A stretch of DNA of 64,000 bases, from positions 310,001 through 374,000 of the forward strand of contig NZ_JHZF01000013.1 of NCBI RefSeq assembly GCF_000688295.1. The letters are read 5' to 3'. The notes under the pieces are model-generated. The model did not search any database. It was not told the DNA's origin and saw only the letters and a list, made by a program, of their open reading frames with translations. Each line of letters opens with the position of its first letter. Position 1 is the stretch's first letter. Source of the stretch: Pseudooceanicola nanhaiensis DSM 18065 (lineage in GTDB: Bacteria; Pseudomonadota; Alphaproteobacteria; Rhodobacterales; Rhodobacteraceae). Below, piece after piece: positions 7,938 to 17,185 of the stretch. Position numbers and translations under genes: made by a program.

Positions 7938-9578
7938 ATGACCGGCGACGTGATCGTTGTGGGCGCGGGACTGGCGGGGCTGGTGGCGGCGCATGAACTG
8001 GCGGAACGCGGCCTGAACGTCAGGATCCTCGACCAGGAGGGCCGGCAGAACCTTGGCGGTCAGGCGTTCTGGTCGCTCGGCGGGCTGTTCATGGTCGACA
8101 CGCCGGAACAGCGGCGGATGGGAATCCGCGATTCGATCGAACTGGCGCGGGGCGACTGGATGGGCTCGGCCGGCTTCGACCGGCCCGAGGACGGATGGCC
8201 GCGCCGATGGGCCTCGGCCTATCTCGACTTCGCGTCCGGCGAGATGCGGGCCTGGCTGAAGGGCCTGGGGCTGAGCTGGTTTCCGGTCGTCGGCTGGGCC
8301 GAGCGTGGCGGCGGCCACGCGGACGGGCACGGCAATTCGGTGCCGCGCTTTCACCTGACCTGGGGCACCGGGCCGGGCGTGCTGGCGCCCTTCGTCCAGA
8401 GCGTTCTGGAGCACGAGGAGGCCGGGCGGATCAGCTTCGGGTTCCGCCACCGGGTGGACGGGCTGGAGATCTCGGGCGGCAAGGTTGCGGCCGTGGCGGG
8501 GTCGATCCTGGCGGACAGCTCCGTCGCGCGCGGGGCCGAGAGTTCGCGCGAGGTGACGGGCGACTTCCGGATCGAGGCGGATGTCGTCATCCTCGCCTCC
8601 GGCGGGATCGGGGCGAATTTCGACCTCGTGCGGAAGAACTGGCCCGAGGCCCGGCTTGGTCCGCCGCCGGCAACGATGATCTCGGGCGTGCCCGCGCATG
8701 TGGACGGGCGGATGATCGGGATCGCCGAGGCCGCGGGCGTCTCGGTCATCAACCGCGACCGGATGTGGCACTATACCGAAGGGATCCGGAACTGGGATCC
8801 GATCTGGCCGCATCACGGCATCCGGATCCTGCCCGGCCCCTCATCGCTGTGGTTCGATGCCGAGGGGCGGCGACTGCCGGCACCCTGTCTGCCGGGATTC
8901 GACACGATGCGGACGCTGCGCGAGATCTGCACCCGGGGCCATGACCATTCATGGTTCGTCCTGACCCAGAAGATCATCGAGAAGGAATTCGCGCTGTCGG
9001 GGTCCGAGCAGAACCCGGACCTGACCGCGGCAAGCTGGGCGCAGGTCCTGAAATCCCGCCGCGGAAAGGGCGCGCCGCCGCCGGTGGAGGCCTTCAAGAC
9101 GAAGGGCGCGGATTTCGTCGTGGCCGACGACCTCGAGACGCTGGTCGCGGGGATGAACCGGATCGGCACCGGACGGATCGACCTGCAATCCCTGCGCGAG
9201 CAGATCCTCGCGCGGGACCGGCAGCTCTCCAACCCGTTCGGCAAGGATGCGCAGGTCACCGCCCTGCGCGGTGCGCGGGCCTATCGGGGCGACCGGCTGA
9301 TCCGGACGGCCAGACCGCACGCGATCCTCGATCCGGGGAACGGGCCGCTGATCGCGGTGAAGCTGCACATCCTGACGCGCAAGACCCTCGGCGGGATCGA
9401 GACCGACCTCGACGGCAAGGTGATGGGCGCGGGCGGCGCGCCGATCGAGGGTCTCTACGCGGCCGGAGAGGCGGCCGGGTTCGGCGGCGGCGGCTACCAC
9501 GGCTACAACGCGCTGGAAGGGACGTTCCTGGGCGGCTGTCTCTTCTCGGGGCGGCAGGCCGGGCGGGCGGCGGGATGA
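7938..9578 (+). CDS. FAD-dependent dehydrogenase (fumarate reductase/3-ketosteroid dehydrogenase-like)
   Basis: A 546-residue flavoprotein of the FAD_binding_2 family. The dinucleotide motif VVGAGLAGLVAAHELAERG lies at the extreme N-terminus, and the FAD-ribityl region near the C-terminus reads GLYAAGEAAGFGGGGYHGY followed by NALEGTFLGGCLFSGRQAG, as in the KstD-like FAD-binding dehydrogenase subgroup. These flavoproteins oxidise or reduce carbon-carbon single/double bonds, but the substrate is not deducible here. The ATG at 7938 is preceded by GGAGGAGCGG. The stop overlaps the start of the next gene in an ATGA arrangement (9575-9578), so translation of the two is probably coupled and the products may act in one pathway. 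A signal peptide is absent, which implies a cytoplasmic enzyme. Confidence 0.9.
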   Translation: MTGDVIVVGAGLAGLVAAHELAERGLNVRILDQEGRQNLGGQAFWSLGGLFMVDTPEQRRMGIRDSIELARGDWMGSAGFDRPEDGWPRRWASAYLDFASGEMRAWLKGLGLSWFPVVGWAERGGGHADGHGNSVPRFHLTWGTGPGVLAPFVQSVLEHEEAGRISFGFRHRVDGLEISGGKVAAVAGSILADSSVARGAESSREVTGDFRIEADVVILASGGIGANFDLVRKNWPEARLGPPPATMISGVPAHVDGRMIGIAEAAGVSVINRDRMWHYTEGIRNWDPIWPHHGIRILPGPSSLWFDAEGRRLPAPCLPGFDTMRTLREICTRGHDHSWFVLTQKIIEKEFALSGSEQNPDLTAASWAQVLKSRRGKGAPPPVEAFKTKGADFVVADDLETLVAGMNRIGTGRIDLQSLREQILARDRQLSNPFGKDAQVTALRGARAYRGDRLIRTARPHAILDPGNGPLIAVKLHILTRKTLGGIETDLDGKVMGAGGAPIEGLYAAGEAAGFGGGGYHGYNALEGTFLGGCLFSGRQAGRAAG

Positions 9579-10579
9579 TCGCGGTCCTCGGTGCCGGGGC
9601 CATCGGCGGCTATGTCGGGGGCATGCTCGCCGCATCGGGGCTGTCGGTGACCTTCATCGGCCGCGCCGGTCCGCCCGAGGCCCTGGCCGAGGGGATCGTC
9701 CTGCACCCGCAGGGCGGCCCGGCCCGCGGCGTCTCGGTGCACGATATTACGCTCGCCGGGCCGGAGGGGCTGCACGGGGCCGAGACGATCCTTCTGTGCA
9801 CCAAGAGCGGCGACACCGCCGCGGCCGCCCGGACGATCGCGGCCCATGCGCCGGAGGGCGCGCCGGTGGTCAGCCTGCAGAACGGGCTGGGCAACGTCGA
9901 AACGCTGTCGGCACGGCTGGGGCCGGGGCGCGTGGTGCCGGGGATGGTCGGCTTCAACGTGATCTCGCCCGCGCCGGGCGACTACCGGCAGGCATCGGAG
10001 GGCGAGATCCTCGTCGGTCCCGCGGCGGAGCGTCTGGCCGACCAGATGCGCGGCGCGGGACTTCCGGCGGCGGTGCACCGGAACATGACCGGGGTGCAAT
10101 GGTCGAAGCTGATCCTGAACCTCAACAACCCGCTCAATGCGCTCTCGGGCCTGCCGCTGCGCGATCACCTGATGGACCGCGACTGGCGGCGCATCTCGGC
10201 GGCCTGCGCGGAAGAGACGATCGCGGTGGCCCGGGCGAAGGGTATCGCGCTGGAGCGGATCGGGAAGGTGCAGCCGCGGCTCGCGCCCCTGGTGATGCGC
10301 CTGCCGACGCCGCTGTTCCGGGTGATCGCCGGGGCCATGCTGCGGGTGGCGCCCGAGGCGCGGACCTCGATGGCGGGCGATCTGGCGGCGGGCAGGCGAT
10401 CCGAGCTGCCCTGGCTCAACGGCAAGGTGGCCGAGGCGGGGCGGGAGACCGGCGTGCCGACCCCGGTGATCGACGCGGTGATCGCGATGACGGAAGAGGC
10501 ATTCGCGGCCGGGCGCTCTCCGCGGATGACGGGGGCCGAGGCGCGGGCGCGGCTCGCGGCGCTCAGATCACGCGGATGA
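9575..10579 (+). CDS. Ketopantoate reductase-family protein (PanE/ApbA-like 2-dehydropantoate 2-reductase)
   Basis: A 334-residue NADPH-dependent reductase of the PanE/ApbA family. The N-terminal Rossmann motif is AVLGAGAIGGYVGGMLAASG, the nucleotide-contact segment LLCTKSGDT follows, and the catalytic-domain signature QNGLGN and KLILNLNNPLNALSG are present. The family member of pantothenate synthesis reduces 2-dehydropantoate to pantoate, but many paralogues act on other 2-oxo acids. Overlap with the preceding FAD dehydrogenase argues that this copy could belong to a catabolic or specialised pair instead. Its last 17 bp overlap the convergent winged-helix gene at 10563-11267, and no terminator sits between them. 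Confidence 0.87.
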   Translation: MIAVLGAGAIGGYVGGMLAASGLSVTFIGRAGPPEALAEGIVLHPQGGPARGVSVHDITLAGPEGLHGAETILLCTKSGDTAAAARTIAAHAPEGAPVVSLQNGLGNVETLSARLGPGRVVPGMVGFNVISPAPGDYRQASEGEILVGPAAERLADQMRGAGLPAAVHRNMTGVQWSKLILNLNNPLNALSGLPLRDHLMDRDWRRISAACAEETIAVARAKGIALERIGKVQPRLAPLVMRLPTPLFRVIAGAMLRVAPEARTSMAGDLAAGRRSELPWLNGKVAEAGRETGVPTPVIDAVIAMTEEAFAAGRSPRMTGAEARARLAALRSRG

Positions 10580-11267
10580 CATCCTTGCCGACCGCCAGCA
10601 TGTAGCCGCGGCGGGCGATGTTCTTCACCAGAAGCTCCGACACGATCTGGTTGCCCAGCGTGTCGCGGAGCCGCTTGATCCGGGTGGCTCCCGCGGCCTC
10701 CTCGCAATCGGCTTCGGGCCGGCCCGAGATCATCGATTCGATCTGGATCCCCGAGAGCACGTCGTCGTCCATCCGCGCCTCGGCGAGGACGGCGAGCGTC
10801 TCCATCGCGGCATCGGTCAGCTTGAAGCCGAGGTTGTTGAGGTAGACGGTCTTCTCGTCGCGCGAGATGAGCAGCGAGTTCACCTCGATCCCCGCCCGTT
10901 CGATCTGAGCCATCCGGCGGTTCATCGTCACCAGCAGGACAAGGAAGACGAGCGCCGCCAGCAGCAGCGCGGTGGAGAACACCAGAAGCACGAAGATCAC
11001 GGTGCGGTAGCTGGCCAGCACTTCCGAGAAGGCGGTGCCGGACTGGGCGAGAATCTCCAGAAGCTTCACCTCGCCCTGGCTCTGCAGGTTGTCGTTCTCG
11101 GCGAAGATCCGCGCCACGCGGTCGTTGAAGGCGTTGGCGTCGGGCAGGTTGACGAACAGAAGCACCCCCGCAAGGACCAGCAGCGCCACGATGGCACCGA
11201 GGCCGATGGTGACGGCCCGCGTGCCGGTGCGCCGCGCGTCAGAAGCGAAGGTAGTATTCTCCTGCAT
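10563..11267 (-). CDS. Membrane-anchored winged-helix protein (inverted ToxR-like topology)
   Basis: A 234-residue protein with two strong transmembrane segments, about residues 18-40 and 89-114, separated by a polar loop of about 48 residues. The C-terminal half (about 140-228) resembles an OmpR/PhoB-type winged-helix DNA-binding domain: the end reads TRIKRLRDTLGNQI, then LVKNIARRGYML, matching the hIxRLRxKL and I-x-x-x-R-G-x-G-Y pattern of that fold. The predicted topology puts the loop outside and the winged helix in the cytoplasm, so DNA binding would be carried at the C-terminus, the reverse of ToxR or CadC. The start at 11267 (MQENTTF) follows GAAGAGGAAGGCCA. Its 5' end overlaps the secreted-protein gene at 11239-11526 by 29 bp. 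No kinase domain or phospho-receiver is present. DNA targets are unknown. Confidence 0.75.
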   Translation of the reverse strand: MQENTTFASDARRTGTRAVTIGLGAIVALLVLAGVLLFVNLPDANAFNDRVARIFAENDNLQSQGEVKLLEILAQSGTAFSEVLASYRTVIFVLLVFSTALLLAALVFLVLLVTMNRRMAQIERAGIEVNSLLISRDEKTVYLNNLGFKLTDAAMETLAVLAEARMDDDVLSGIQIESMISGRPEADCEEAAGATRIKRLRDTLGNQIVSELLVKNIARRGYMLAVGKDVIRVI

Positions 11268-11526
11268 TGGCCTTCCTCTTCTCCAGCCCGGATTCGTCGA
11301 ACGTGCCCAGCACATTGAGCAGCGTCCAGCCGTTCCGCGCAAGCCGGTCCGCCACCTCTCCCTGGGCCGCGCCGCGGTCACAGGACGAGACCTGCATCAC
11401 CCCGTAATGCAGTTTCAGCGGGTTGTCCCGCCGCGCCTTGTAATCGGCGTAGCAGGCGGCTTCGGCGATGGCCGGAAGGGCCGTGATAACGGCTGCGGCG
11501 AGGAGGGGAAGGAGGAAGCGTGTCAT
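11239..11526 (-). CDS. Small secreted protein of unknown function (95 residues)
   Basis: Residues 1-23 (MTRFLLPLLAAAVITALPAIAEA) form a typical Sec signal peptide ending in an A-x-A cleavage site; to stay within limits, the key part is the LLPLLAAAVITALPAIA core. The mature protein of about 72 residues has two cysteines, in ACYADYKARRDNPL and VSSCDRGAAQGEVADRL, which could form a disulphide, and ends in ANAGEYYLRF. I do not recognise a named family. A longer form from GTG at 11568 is possible but would bury the signal peptide. The 3' end overlaps the membrane winged-helix gene by 29 bp on the same strand, so the pair is probably co-translated; a periplasmic partner for the sensor loop is a reasonable guess, not a demonstrated role. 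Confidence 0.7.
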   Translation of the reverse strand: MTRFLLPLLAAAVITALPAIAEAACYADYKARRDNPLKLHYGVMQVSSCDRGAAQGEVADRLARNGWTLLNVLGTFDESGLEKRKANAGEYYLRF

Positions 11527-11726
11527 GCGCCAATAGATGCCGACAAGCCGGCGGATATTCAATAACACAAGGGCTTCGCGGCGCTTCCGGGCGCCTGTTA
11601 TCGGATAGCGACGCGCTGTTATTGCCCGATTTCGCGGTTCGGCCCCAGTTTCGGTTCATCGCCTCCCGGGCTTGTCCGGGGTCACAGTACCCGGGCCGGG
11701 TGCCCGCAACCGAAAGGACCGAAACA

Positions 11727-12209
11727 ATGGGTCGCAAGTTCATCGCCACCATCCTCGCCGCCGCACTCGCGGTCACGGCCGTCTCCGCCCCCGCACGGGC
11801 CGACAACCAGGACATCATGAAGTTCCTCGCCGGGGCGACCGCGCTCGTCATCATCGGGAAGGCGATCCACGATTCGAAGAAGAAGGACGACAAGCGGGAT
11901 CACGTCAGCCGGTACGATAACCGGCATGACCGCTACGACCGGCGCGACCGGCGCGACGGCCACCGCTGGAACCGCCATGACCGTCATGACCGTCATGACC
12001 GCCGGATCAGCATGCCCGCCGAATGCCGTGTCGACGTCCGCACCCCGCGCGGCACGATCGCCGGCTACGGCTACCGCTGCGTCCAGCGTGACGCGCGCCT
12101 TGCCAACGCCATCCCCGGCCAGTGCGTCACCGCCACCCGCGCCAACCGCGGCCCGCGCTTCATCTACGACAGCCGCTGCCTGGCCCGGAACGGCATCCGC
12201 GTGAACTGA
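11727..12209 (+). CDS. Secreted/periplasmic Arg-His-Asp-rich protein of unknown function
   Basis: A 160-residue protein. Residues 1-25 (core FIATILAAALAVTAVSAPARA) are a signal peptide; a hydrophobic stretch FLAGATALVIIGKAI follows at about 33-47. The centre is extremely charged, with repeated DR/RD/HD units such as RYDRRDRRDGHR and RHDRHDRHDR. At DNA level this reflects short tandem repeats with a 9-bp period around 11939-11957 and 11977-12000. The C-terminal 65 residues contain four cysteines (AECRVDV, YRCVQRD, GQCVTAT, SRCLARN), suggesting two disulphides. The start at 11727 follows GAAAGGACC. Similar small exported proteins occur in related bacteria without known function; the His/Asp-rich stretch could bind metal, which is speculation. 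Confidence 0.8.
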   Translation: MGRKFIATILAAALAVTAVSAPARADNQDIMKFLAGATALVIIGKAIHDSKKKDDKRDHVSRYDNRHDRYDRRDRRDGHRWNRHDRHDRHDRRISMPAECRVDVRTPRGTIAGYGYRCVQRDARLANAIPGQCVTATRANRGPRFIYDSRCLARNGIRVN

Positions 12210-12290
12210 GACAGCGAACGCCCCCGCCCGATCCGGTGCGGCGGGGGCCAGGCCCCGGCGGTTTGAGCAGCGTCGGGGCCGACCTGACGG

Positions 12291-12319
12291 AGGGGGAGCG
12301 CAAGCCGCTCCCCCTTTTT
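12291..12319 (+). terminator. Intrinsic terminator before rnhB
   Basis: AGGGGGAGCG (12291-12300) pairs perfectly with CGCTCCCCCT (12306-12315) across a 5-nt loop and is followed by a run of five T. It ends the transcript of the charged secreted protein and argues that the GTG at 12322 is not the rnhB start. Confidence 0.85.
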
Positions 12320-12378
12320 GCGTGGATAACCCGGCCGCGCGGCTTTTCTTCGCGCCGCGTCCCGATTATCCCGTGGGC

Positions 12379-13009
12379 ATGGATGCCCCCGACCTGTTCT
12401 TCGAAACCGCCGCCCGTGCCCGCGGCGCCATCCGCATCGCCGGCGTCGACGAGGTCGGCCGCGGCCCGCTCGCCGGGCCGGTGACCGCAGCAGCGGTGGT
12501 GCTGGACGTCCAGCGCATCCCCGAGGGGCTCAACGATTCCAAGAAGCTGACCGAGAAGCGGCGGGTCGCGCTGTCCGAGCTGATCCATGTCTCGGCCGAG
12601 GTCTGCATCGCCCATGCCAGCGTCGAGGAGATCGACACCCACAACATCCTCCGCGCCAGCCACATCGCCATGTGCCGGGCCATCGCGGGGCTGTCGTCTC
12701 CGCCCTGCCACGTGCTGATCGACGGCAACATGATCCCGCGGGATCTGGACCTGCCCTGCGAGACGATCGTGAAGGGCGACGGGCGGTCGCTGTCCATCGC
12801 CGCGGCCTCGATCGTGGCCAAGGTCGCCCGAGACGCGATCATGCGGGACTTGGCGCAACACTTCCCCGGCTACGGCTGGGAGACCAACGCCGGTTATGGA
12901 TCGAAAAGCCACAGCGACGCTTTGCTAAATCTCGGGGTGACCCCACACCATAGGCGGTCCTTCGCGCCGGTCCACAATATCTTGTGTAAAGAGCTCAAAC
13001 TAAGTTCTT

Positions 13010-13011
<2 letters not shown>
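12379..13011 (+). CDS. rnhB: Ribonuclease HII
   Basis: A 210-residue RNase HII, which cleaves the RNA strand of RNA-DNA hybrids and starts removal of single misincorporated ribonucleotides. The family signature AGVDEVGRGPLAGPVTAAAV supplies the first acidic residues; further active-site elements are LNDSKKL, DGN in VLIDGNMIP, and VKGDGRSLSIAAASIVAKV. The C-terminal NAGYGSKSHSDALLNLGVTP and HRRSFAPV are typical. A GTG at 12322 would give 19 more residues but lies only 3 bp beyond a terminator, so the ATG at 12379 is preferred. The ccrM gene follows 92 bp downstream, a neighbourhood recurrent in Alphaproteobacteria. Confidence 0.95.
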
Positions 13012-14204
<1,193 letters not shown>

Positions 14205-14275
14205 GACCGGGGCCGACGATTTCCAACAGTTGAACACCGCCAGCGCCGCGCAATCCGCGTGCGGCGCGCACCTGT

Positions 14276-14307
14276 GCCCCGTCTCGCAAGAGGCGGGGCT
14301 CTTTTTT
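14276..14307 (+). terminator. Intrinsic terminator downstream of ccrM
   Basis: GCCCCGTCTC (14276-14285) pairs with GAGGCGGGGC (14290-14299), one G-T wobble, loop GCAA, then TCTTTTTT. Confidence 0.88.
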
Positions 14308-14386
14308 GGTGACCTCACCCGCGCCACCCGATGATGGGCAGGGCCCGTCAGGGCGCTAGATCAGACCCTGACACGGAGGATTTCAC

Positions 14387-14848
14387 ATGGCGGACGACGG
14401 CAGGGCCCGGCTGGTCGGGATCAATCACATCGCGCTCGAGGTCGGCGACGTCGACGCCGCGCTCGCGTTCTACGGCAGGATCTTCGCCTTCGAGCTGCGG
14501 GGCCAGAACAAGGCGAAGGACGGCACGCTCGACATGGCGTTCATCGACATGGGCGACCAGTTCATCGCGCTGTCCCGCGGCCGTGAACAGGGACCCGACC
14601 GGCACCGCCATTTCGGGCTGGTGGTCGAGGACCGCTCGCAGGTTGCGGCGCTGGCCAGGGCCGCCGGCGCCGAGATGGTCGAGGGTCCGTTCCTCGATTT
14701 CCGCGACCCCTGGGGCAACCGCATCGAGGTGGTGGAATACCGCGACATCCAGTTCACCAAGACGGACGGGGCGATGGCAAGGCTGGGCGCCTCTCCGGAC
14801 AAGAGCGAGAAGGCGCGGAAGGAGATTGCCGAAAGGGGGCTCTCCTAA
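14387..14848 (+). CDS. VOC (glyoxalase/bleomycin-resistance/dioxygenase) superfamily protein
   Basis: A 153-residue protein with paired beta-alpha-beta-beta-beta modules of the vicinal oxygen chelate fold. INHIALEVGDVDAALAFYGR opens the first module, with a candidate metal-binding His, and HFGLVVED starts the second. FRDPWGNRIEVVEY supplies the canonical DPxGNxIE ending, whose Glu is usually a metal ligand. Members isomerise, cleave or sequester small molecules, and substrate cannot be read from sequence. The start follows CGGAGGA. The stop codon overlaps the end of the convergent alkane monooxygenase gene by 4 bp. Confidence 0.88.
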   Translation: MADDGRARLVGINHIALEVGDVDAALAFYGRIFAFELRGQNKAKDGTLDMAFIDMGDQFIALSRGREQGPDRHRHFGLVVEDRSQVAALARAAGAEMVEGPFLDFRDPWGNRIEVVEYRDIQFTKTDGAMARLGASPDKSEKARKEIAERGLS

Positions 14849-15972
14849 TCGGCGTGGACCCCTGACTTGTAGGGCGCCCAGTCCGTGATCTCAGGGTAAT
14901 GCGCGCGGCGCCATTGCCGGACCCGGGGGTTCATCACGCGTCGCCAGACCGGCGGGATCATCGCCAGCGTTCCCATCAGCGGGTAGCCGTAGGGCAGCTG
15001 CGGCGCCTCGTCCTCGGAATAGGTCTGGAGCAGCGGGAACCGCCGGTCGGGCTTGTAGTGATGATCCGAATGGCGCTGCAGGTTGATGAGCAGCCAGTTC
15101 GACGCCTTGTGCGAGGCGTTCCAGCTGTGATGCGGCCGAACATGTTCGAACCGGCCCCGGCCGAGGTATTTCCGCGTCAGCCCGTAATGTTCGACGTAAT
15201 TCGTCAGCTCGAGCTGCCAGATCGCCACGATGGCCTGAAAGACGAAGAGCCCCAGCCCGGCCCAGCCTCCGACGATCAGCGCGAGCAGCAGCATCCCCGC
15301 CTGAAGCGCGGCATAGCGCCAGAAGGGATTGCGCCGGTCCCAGACGCCGGCCTTGCGCCGCGCCAGCATCCGCTTCTCGGCGGCCCAGGCCGAGGGCGGG
15401 CATTGCCGCAGCACGCGGAAGAAATAGCGGTGGAAGCCCTCGTTGTACCTCGCCGTCACCGCGTCGCGGGGGGTGCCGACATCGACGTGATGGACCAGCA
15501 GATGCTCGGTCCGGAAATGGGAATAGAGCACGTTCGCCAGCAGCAGGTCGCCCAGCCAGCGTTCGATCCTGTTCCGCTGGTGCACAAGCTCGTGCGCATA
15601 GACGATCCCGATCGAGCCGGTCATCACACCCACGCCGAAGAACAGCACCAGCCGTTCGGCAAGGCCCAGGTGATCCGCCCGGGTGACATACCAGATCAGG
15701 CCGAAGACCGTGACGAACTGCACCGGGAACCAGACCATGGTAAGCAGGCGATACCAGCCCAGCTCGTCCTCGGGCGTCTCGGGGTTCGCGTTCTCGAGGT
15801 TCACGCCGATCAGCGCGTCCATCCCGGTGATGACCCACCAGACGTAGAGCGGCAGGAGCGCCACGGTCCAGCCGCCCTGCAGCGCGCCGACCCACGCCAG
15901 CGGCACCGTCAGCAGCGACAGCGCGAACGGCAGGGCGGCGGTCAGTCTGGAGGTCGTGTCCGGGGAGGTCAT
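14845..15972 (-). CDS. AlkB-type membrane di-iron alkane/fatty-acyl hydroxylase
   Basis: A 375-residue integral-membrane non-haem di-iron hydroxylase. The histidine boxes are HELVH at residues 127-131, EHLLVHH at 156-162, NYVEHYG at 258-264 and HSDHH at 301-305, so all metal ligands of the AlkB family are in place. The second box has Val where the classical EHxxGHH has Gly. Hydrophobic segments cover about residues 12-48, 80-125 and 218-255. AlkB enzymes hydroxylate terminal carbons of medium-chain alkanes using rubredoxin and rubredoxin reductase, neither of which is encoded in this window. A related xylene monooxygenase or fatty-acid hydroxylase role cannot be excluded. No regulator is adjacent; mutY lies upstream on the same strand 33 bp away, so they may share a transcript. 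Confidence 0.87.
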   Translation of the reverse strand: MTSPDTTSRLTAALPFALSLLTVPLAWVGALQGGWTVALLPLYVWWVITGMDALIGVNLENANPETPEDELGWYRLLTMVWFPVQFVTVFGLIWYVTRADHLGLAERLVLFFGVGVMTGSIGIVYAHELVHQRNRIERWLGDLLLANVLYSHFRTEHLLVHHVDVGTPRDAVTARYNEGFHRYFFRVLRQCPPSAWAAEKRMLARRKAGVWDRRNPFWRYAALQAGMLLLALIVGGWAGLGLFVFQAIVAIWQLELTNYVEHYGLTRKYLGRGRFEHVRPHHSWNASHKASNWLLINLQRHSDHHYKPDRRFPLLQTYSEDEAPQLPYGYPLMGTLAMIPPVWRRVMNPRVRQWRRAHYPEITDWAPYKSGVHAD

Positions 15973-16005
15973 CGGCTGCTCTCGGCTCTGGCGGGTTGGC
16001 CCCGC

Positions 16006-17106
16006 CTAGGCATCATTGTCCATGGCCGACCGCGCAAGGTCAAATGCCTTGCGCATCACGGTCGGCATGTCCGAAGGGCGGAAATCCCCGCGCGGCACCC
16101 ATCCCTGCGCGCCGGGGCGCAGCGTGGCCGAGGCGGTCTCGCCCCCCGACGCGGGCAGCCCTTCGGCCACCATGATCGAGAGCCGCAGGTGGAAATGCGT
16201 GAAGGTGTGCAGCGCCTCGGCCGGGAGAAGGCGCCATTCGGCCTCCGCCGGCGGAATGGCCTCGGGCACCTCCTCCGACACCGCGACCCAGGCGGTTCCG
16301 GGCCAGCCGAGCGTGCCGCCCAGCAACCCGCTCTCGGGTCGCCGCTCCATCAGCCAGGCGCCGTCGCGGCTCCGCCCGATGAAGACGACGCCGTGCCGGA
16401 CGGGTTTCTGTTTCTTCGGCGTCTTCTTCGGCAGCTCCGGCGCGGTGCCCTCGGCGCGGGCGGCGCAGGGATCGCGCCACGGGCAGATCCCGCAGGCGGG
16501 GCTGCGCGGCGTGCAGATCGTCGCGCCAAGGTCCATGACGGCCTGCGCGTAATCCCCGGGCCGGGCTTCGGGCGTGTGCAGCGCGGCGAGCGCCGTCAGC
16601 TCGGGCTTGGCCGCGGGCAGGGGCGTGTGGACGTCATGCAGCCGCGCCATCACCCGTTCCACGTTGCCGTCGACGACCGTCTCCGCCCGGTCGAAGGCGA
16701 TCGCGGAAATGGCCGAGGCGGTGTAGGGCCCGATCCCCGGCAGGCTCATCAGCGCCTCGCGCGTGTCGGGGAAGACCCCGCCATGATCGCGCACCACCGC
16801 GCGGGCGCATTTCAGCAGGTTCCGCGCGCGGGCGTAATAGCCGAGCCCCGCCCATTCCGCCATCACCCGCCCGTCCTCCGCGGCAGCGAGATCGCCGACG
16901 GTCGGCCAGAGCGCAGTGAAGCGGGCAAAGTAATCCCGCACCGCGGCGACGGTGGTCTGCTGGAGCATCACCTCGGACAGCCAGACGCGATAGGGATCGG
17001 GGCGTACGCCCGCGGCACGGTCTGCCGGGCTCACCCGCCACGGCATGTCCCGCGCGTGGATGTCGTACCAGTCCAGCAACGCGCCGCTTGTCGCACCGTC
17101 ACGCAA
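16006..17106 (-). CDS. mutY: A/G-specific adenine DNA glycosylase
   Basis: A 366-residue MutY, which removes adenine mispaired with 8-oxoguanine. The catalytic Glu is in LSEVMLQQT, the helix-hairpin-helix is LPGIGPYTA, and the catalytic Asp is in VVDGNVERV. The 4Fe-4S cluster is CTPRSPACGICPWRDPC (C-x6-C-x2-C-x5-C). The C-terminal NUDIX-like domain that reads the 8-oxoG strand is present (LPKKTPKKQKPVRHGVVFI to HTFTHFHLRL). The start is a TTG at 17106 with an excellent AAGGGGGA 6 nt upstream; no other in-frame start precedes the conserved LLDWYDIHARDMPWR. It is divergent from the DUF721 gene. Together with mutT at 33955 this window carries two parts of the 8-oxoguanine defence system. Confidence 0.95.
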   Translation of the reverse strand: MRDGATSGALLDWYDIHARDMPWRVSPADRAAGVRPDPYRVWLSEVMLQQTTVAAVRDYFARFTALWPTVGDLAAAEDGRVMAEWAGLGYYARARNLLKCARAVVRDHGGVFPDTREALMSLPGIGPYTASAISAIAFDRAETVVDGNVERVMARLHDVHTPLPAAKPELTALAALHTPEARPGDYAQAVMDLGATICTPRSPACGICPWRDPCAARAEGTAPELPKKTPKKQKPVRHGVVFIGRSRDGAWLMERRPESGLLGGTLGWPGTAWVAVSEEVPEAIPPAEAEWRLLPAEALHTFTHFHLRLSIMVAEGLPASGGETASATLRPGAQGWVPRGDFRPSDMPTVMRKAFDLARSAMDNDA

Positions 17107-17185
17107 TCTTTATCCCCCTTGCAACTTCCTTGCTGGCCCTCACGTCCCGGGCCACTAGAATAGGGCCGGACCGAGGGAAGCAACC

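Noticed and set aside
11239-11526. Toxin-antitoxin pair with the winged-helix gene
   Set aside because: The small protein is exported and the partner is a two-span membrane protein; no toxin fold is recognisable.
11939-12000. CRISPR-like or minisatellite array
   Set aside because: The short 9-bp repeats lie in frame inside a coding region and encode Arg-His-Asp repeats; there are no spacers and no cas genes.
12322-12378. GTG-initiated longer form of RNase HII
   Set aside because: The GTG lies 3 bp past a strong terminator, with no ribosome site; the ATG at 12379 fits family length.
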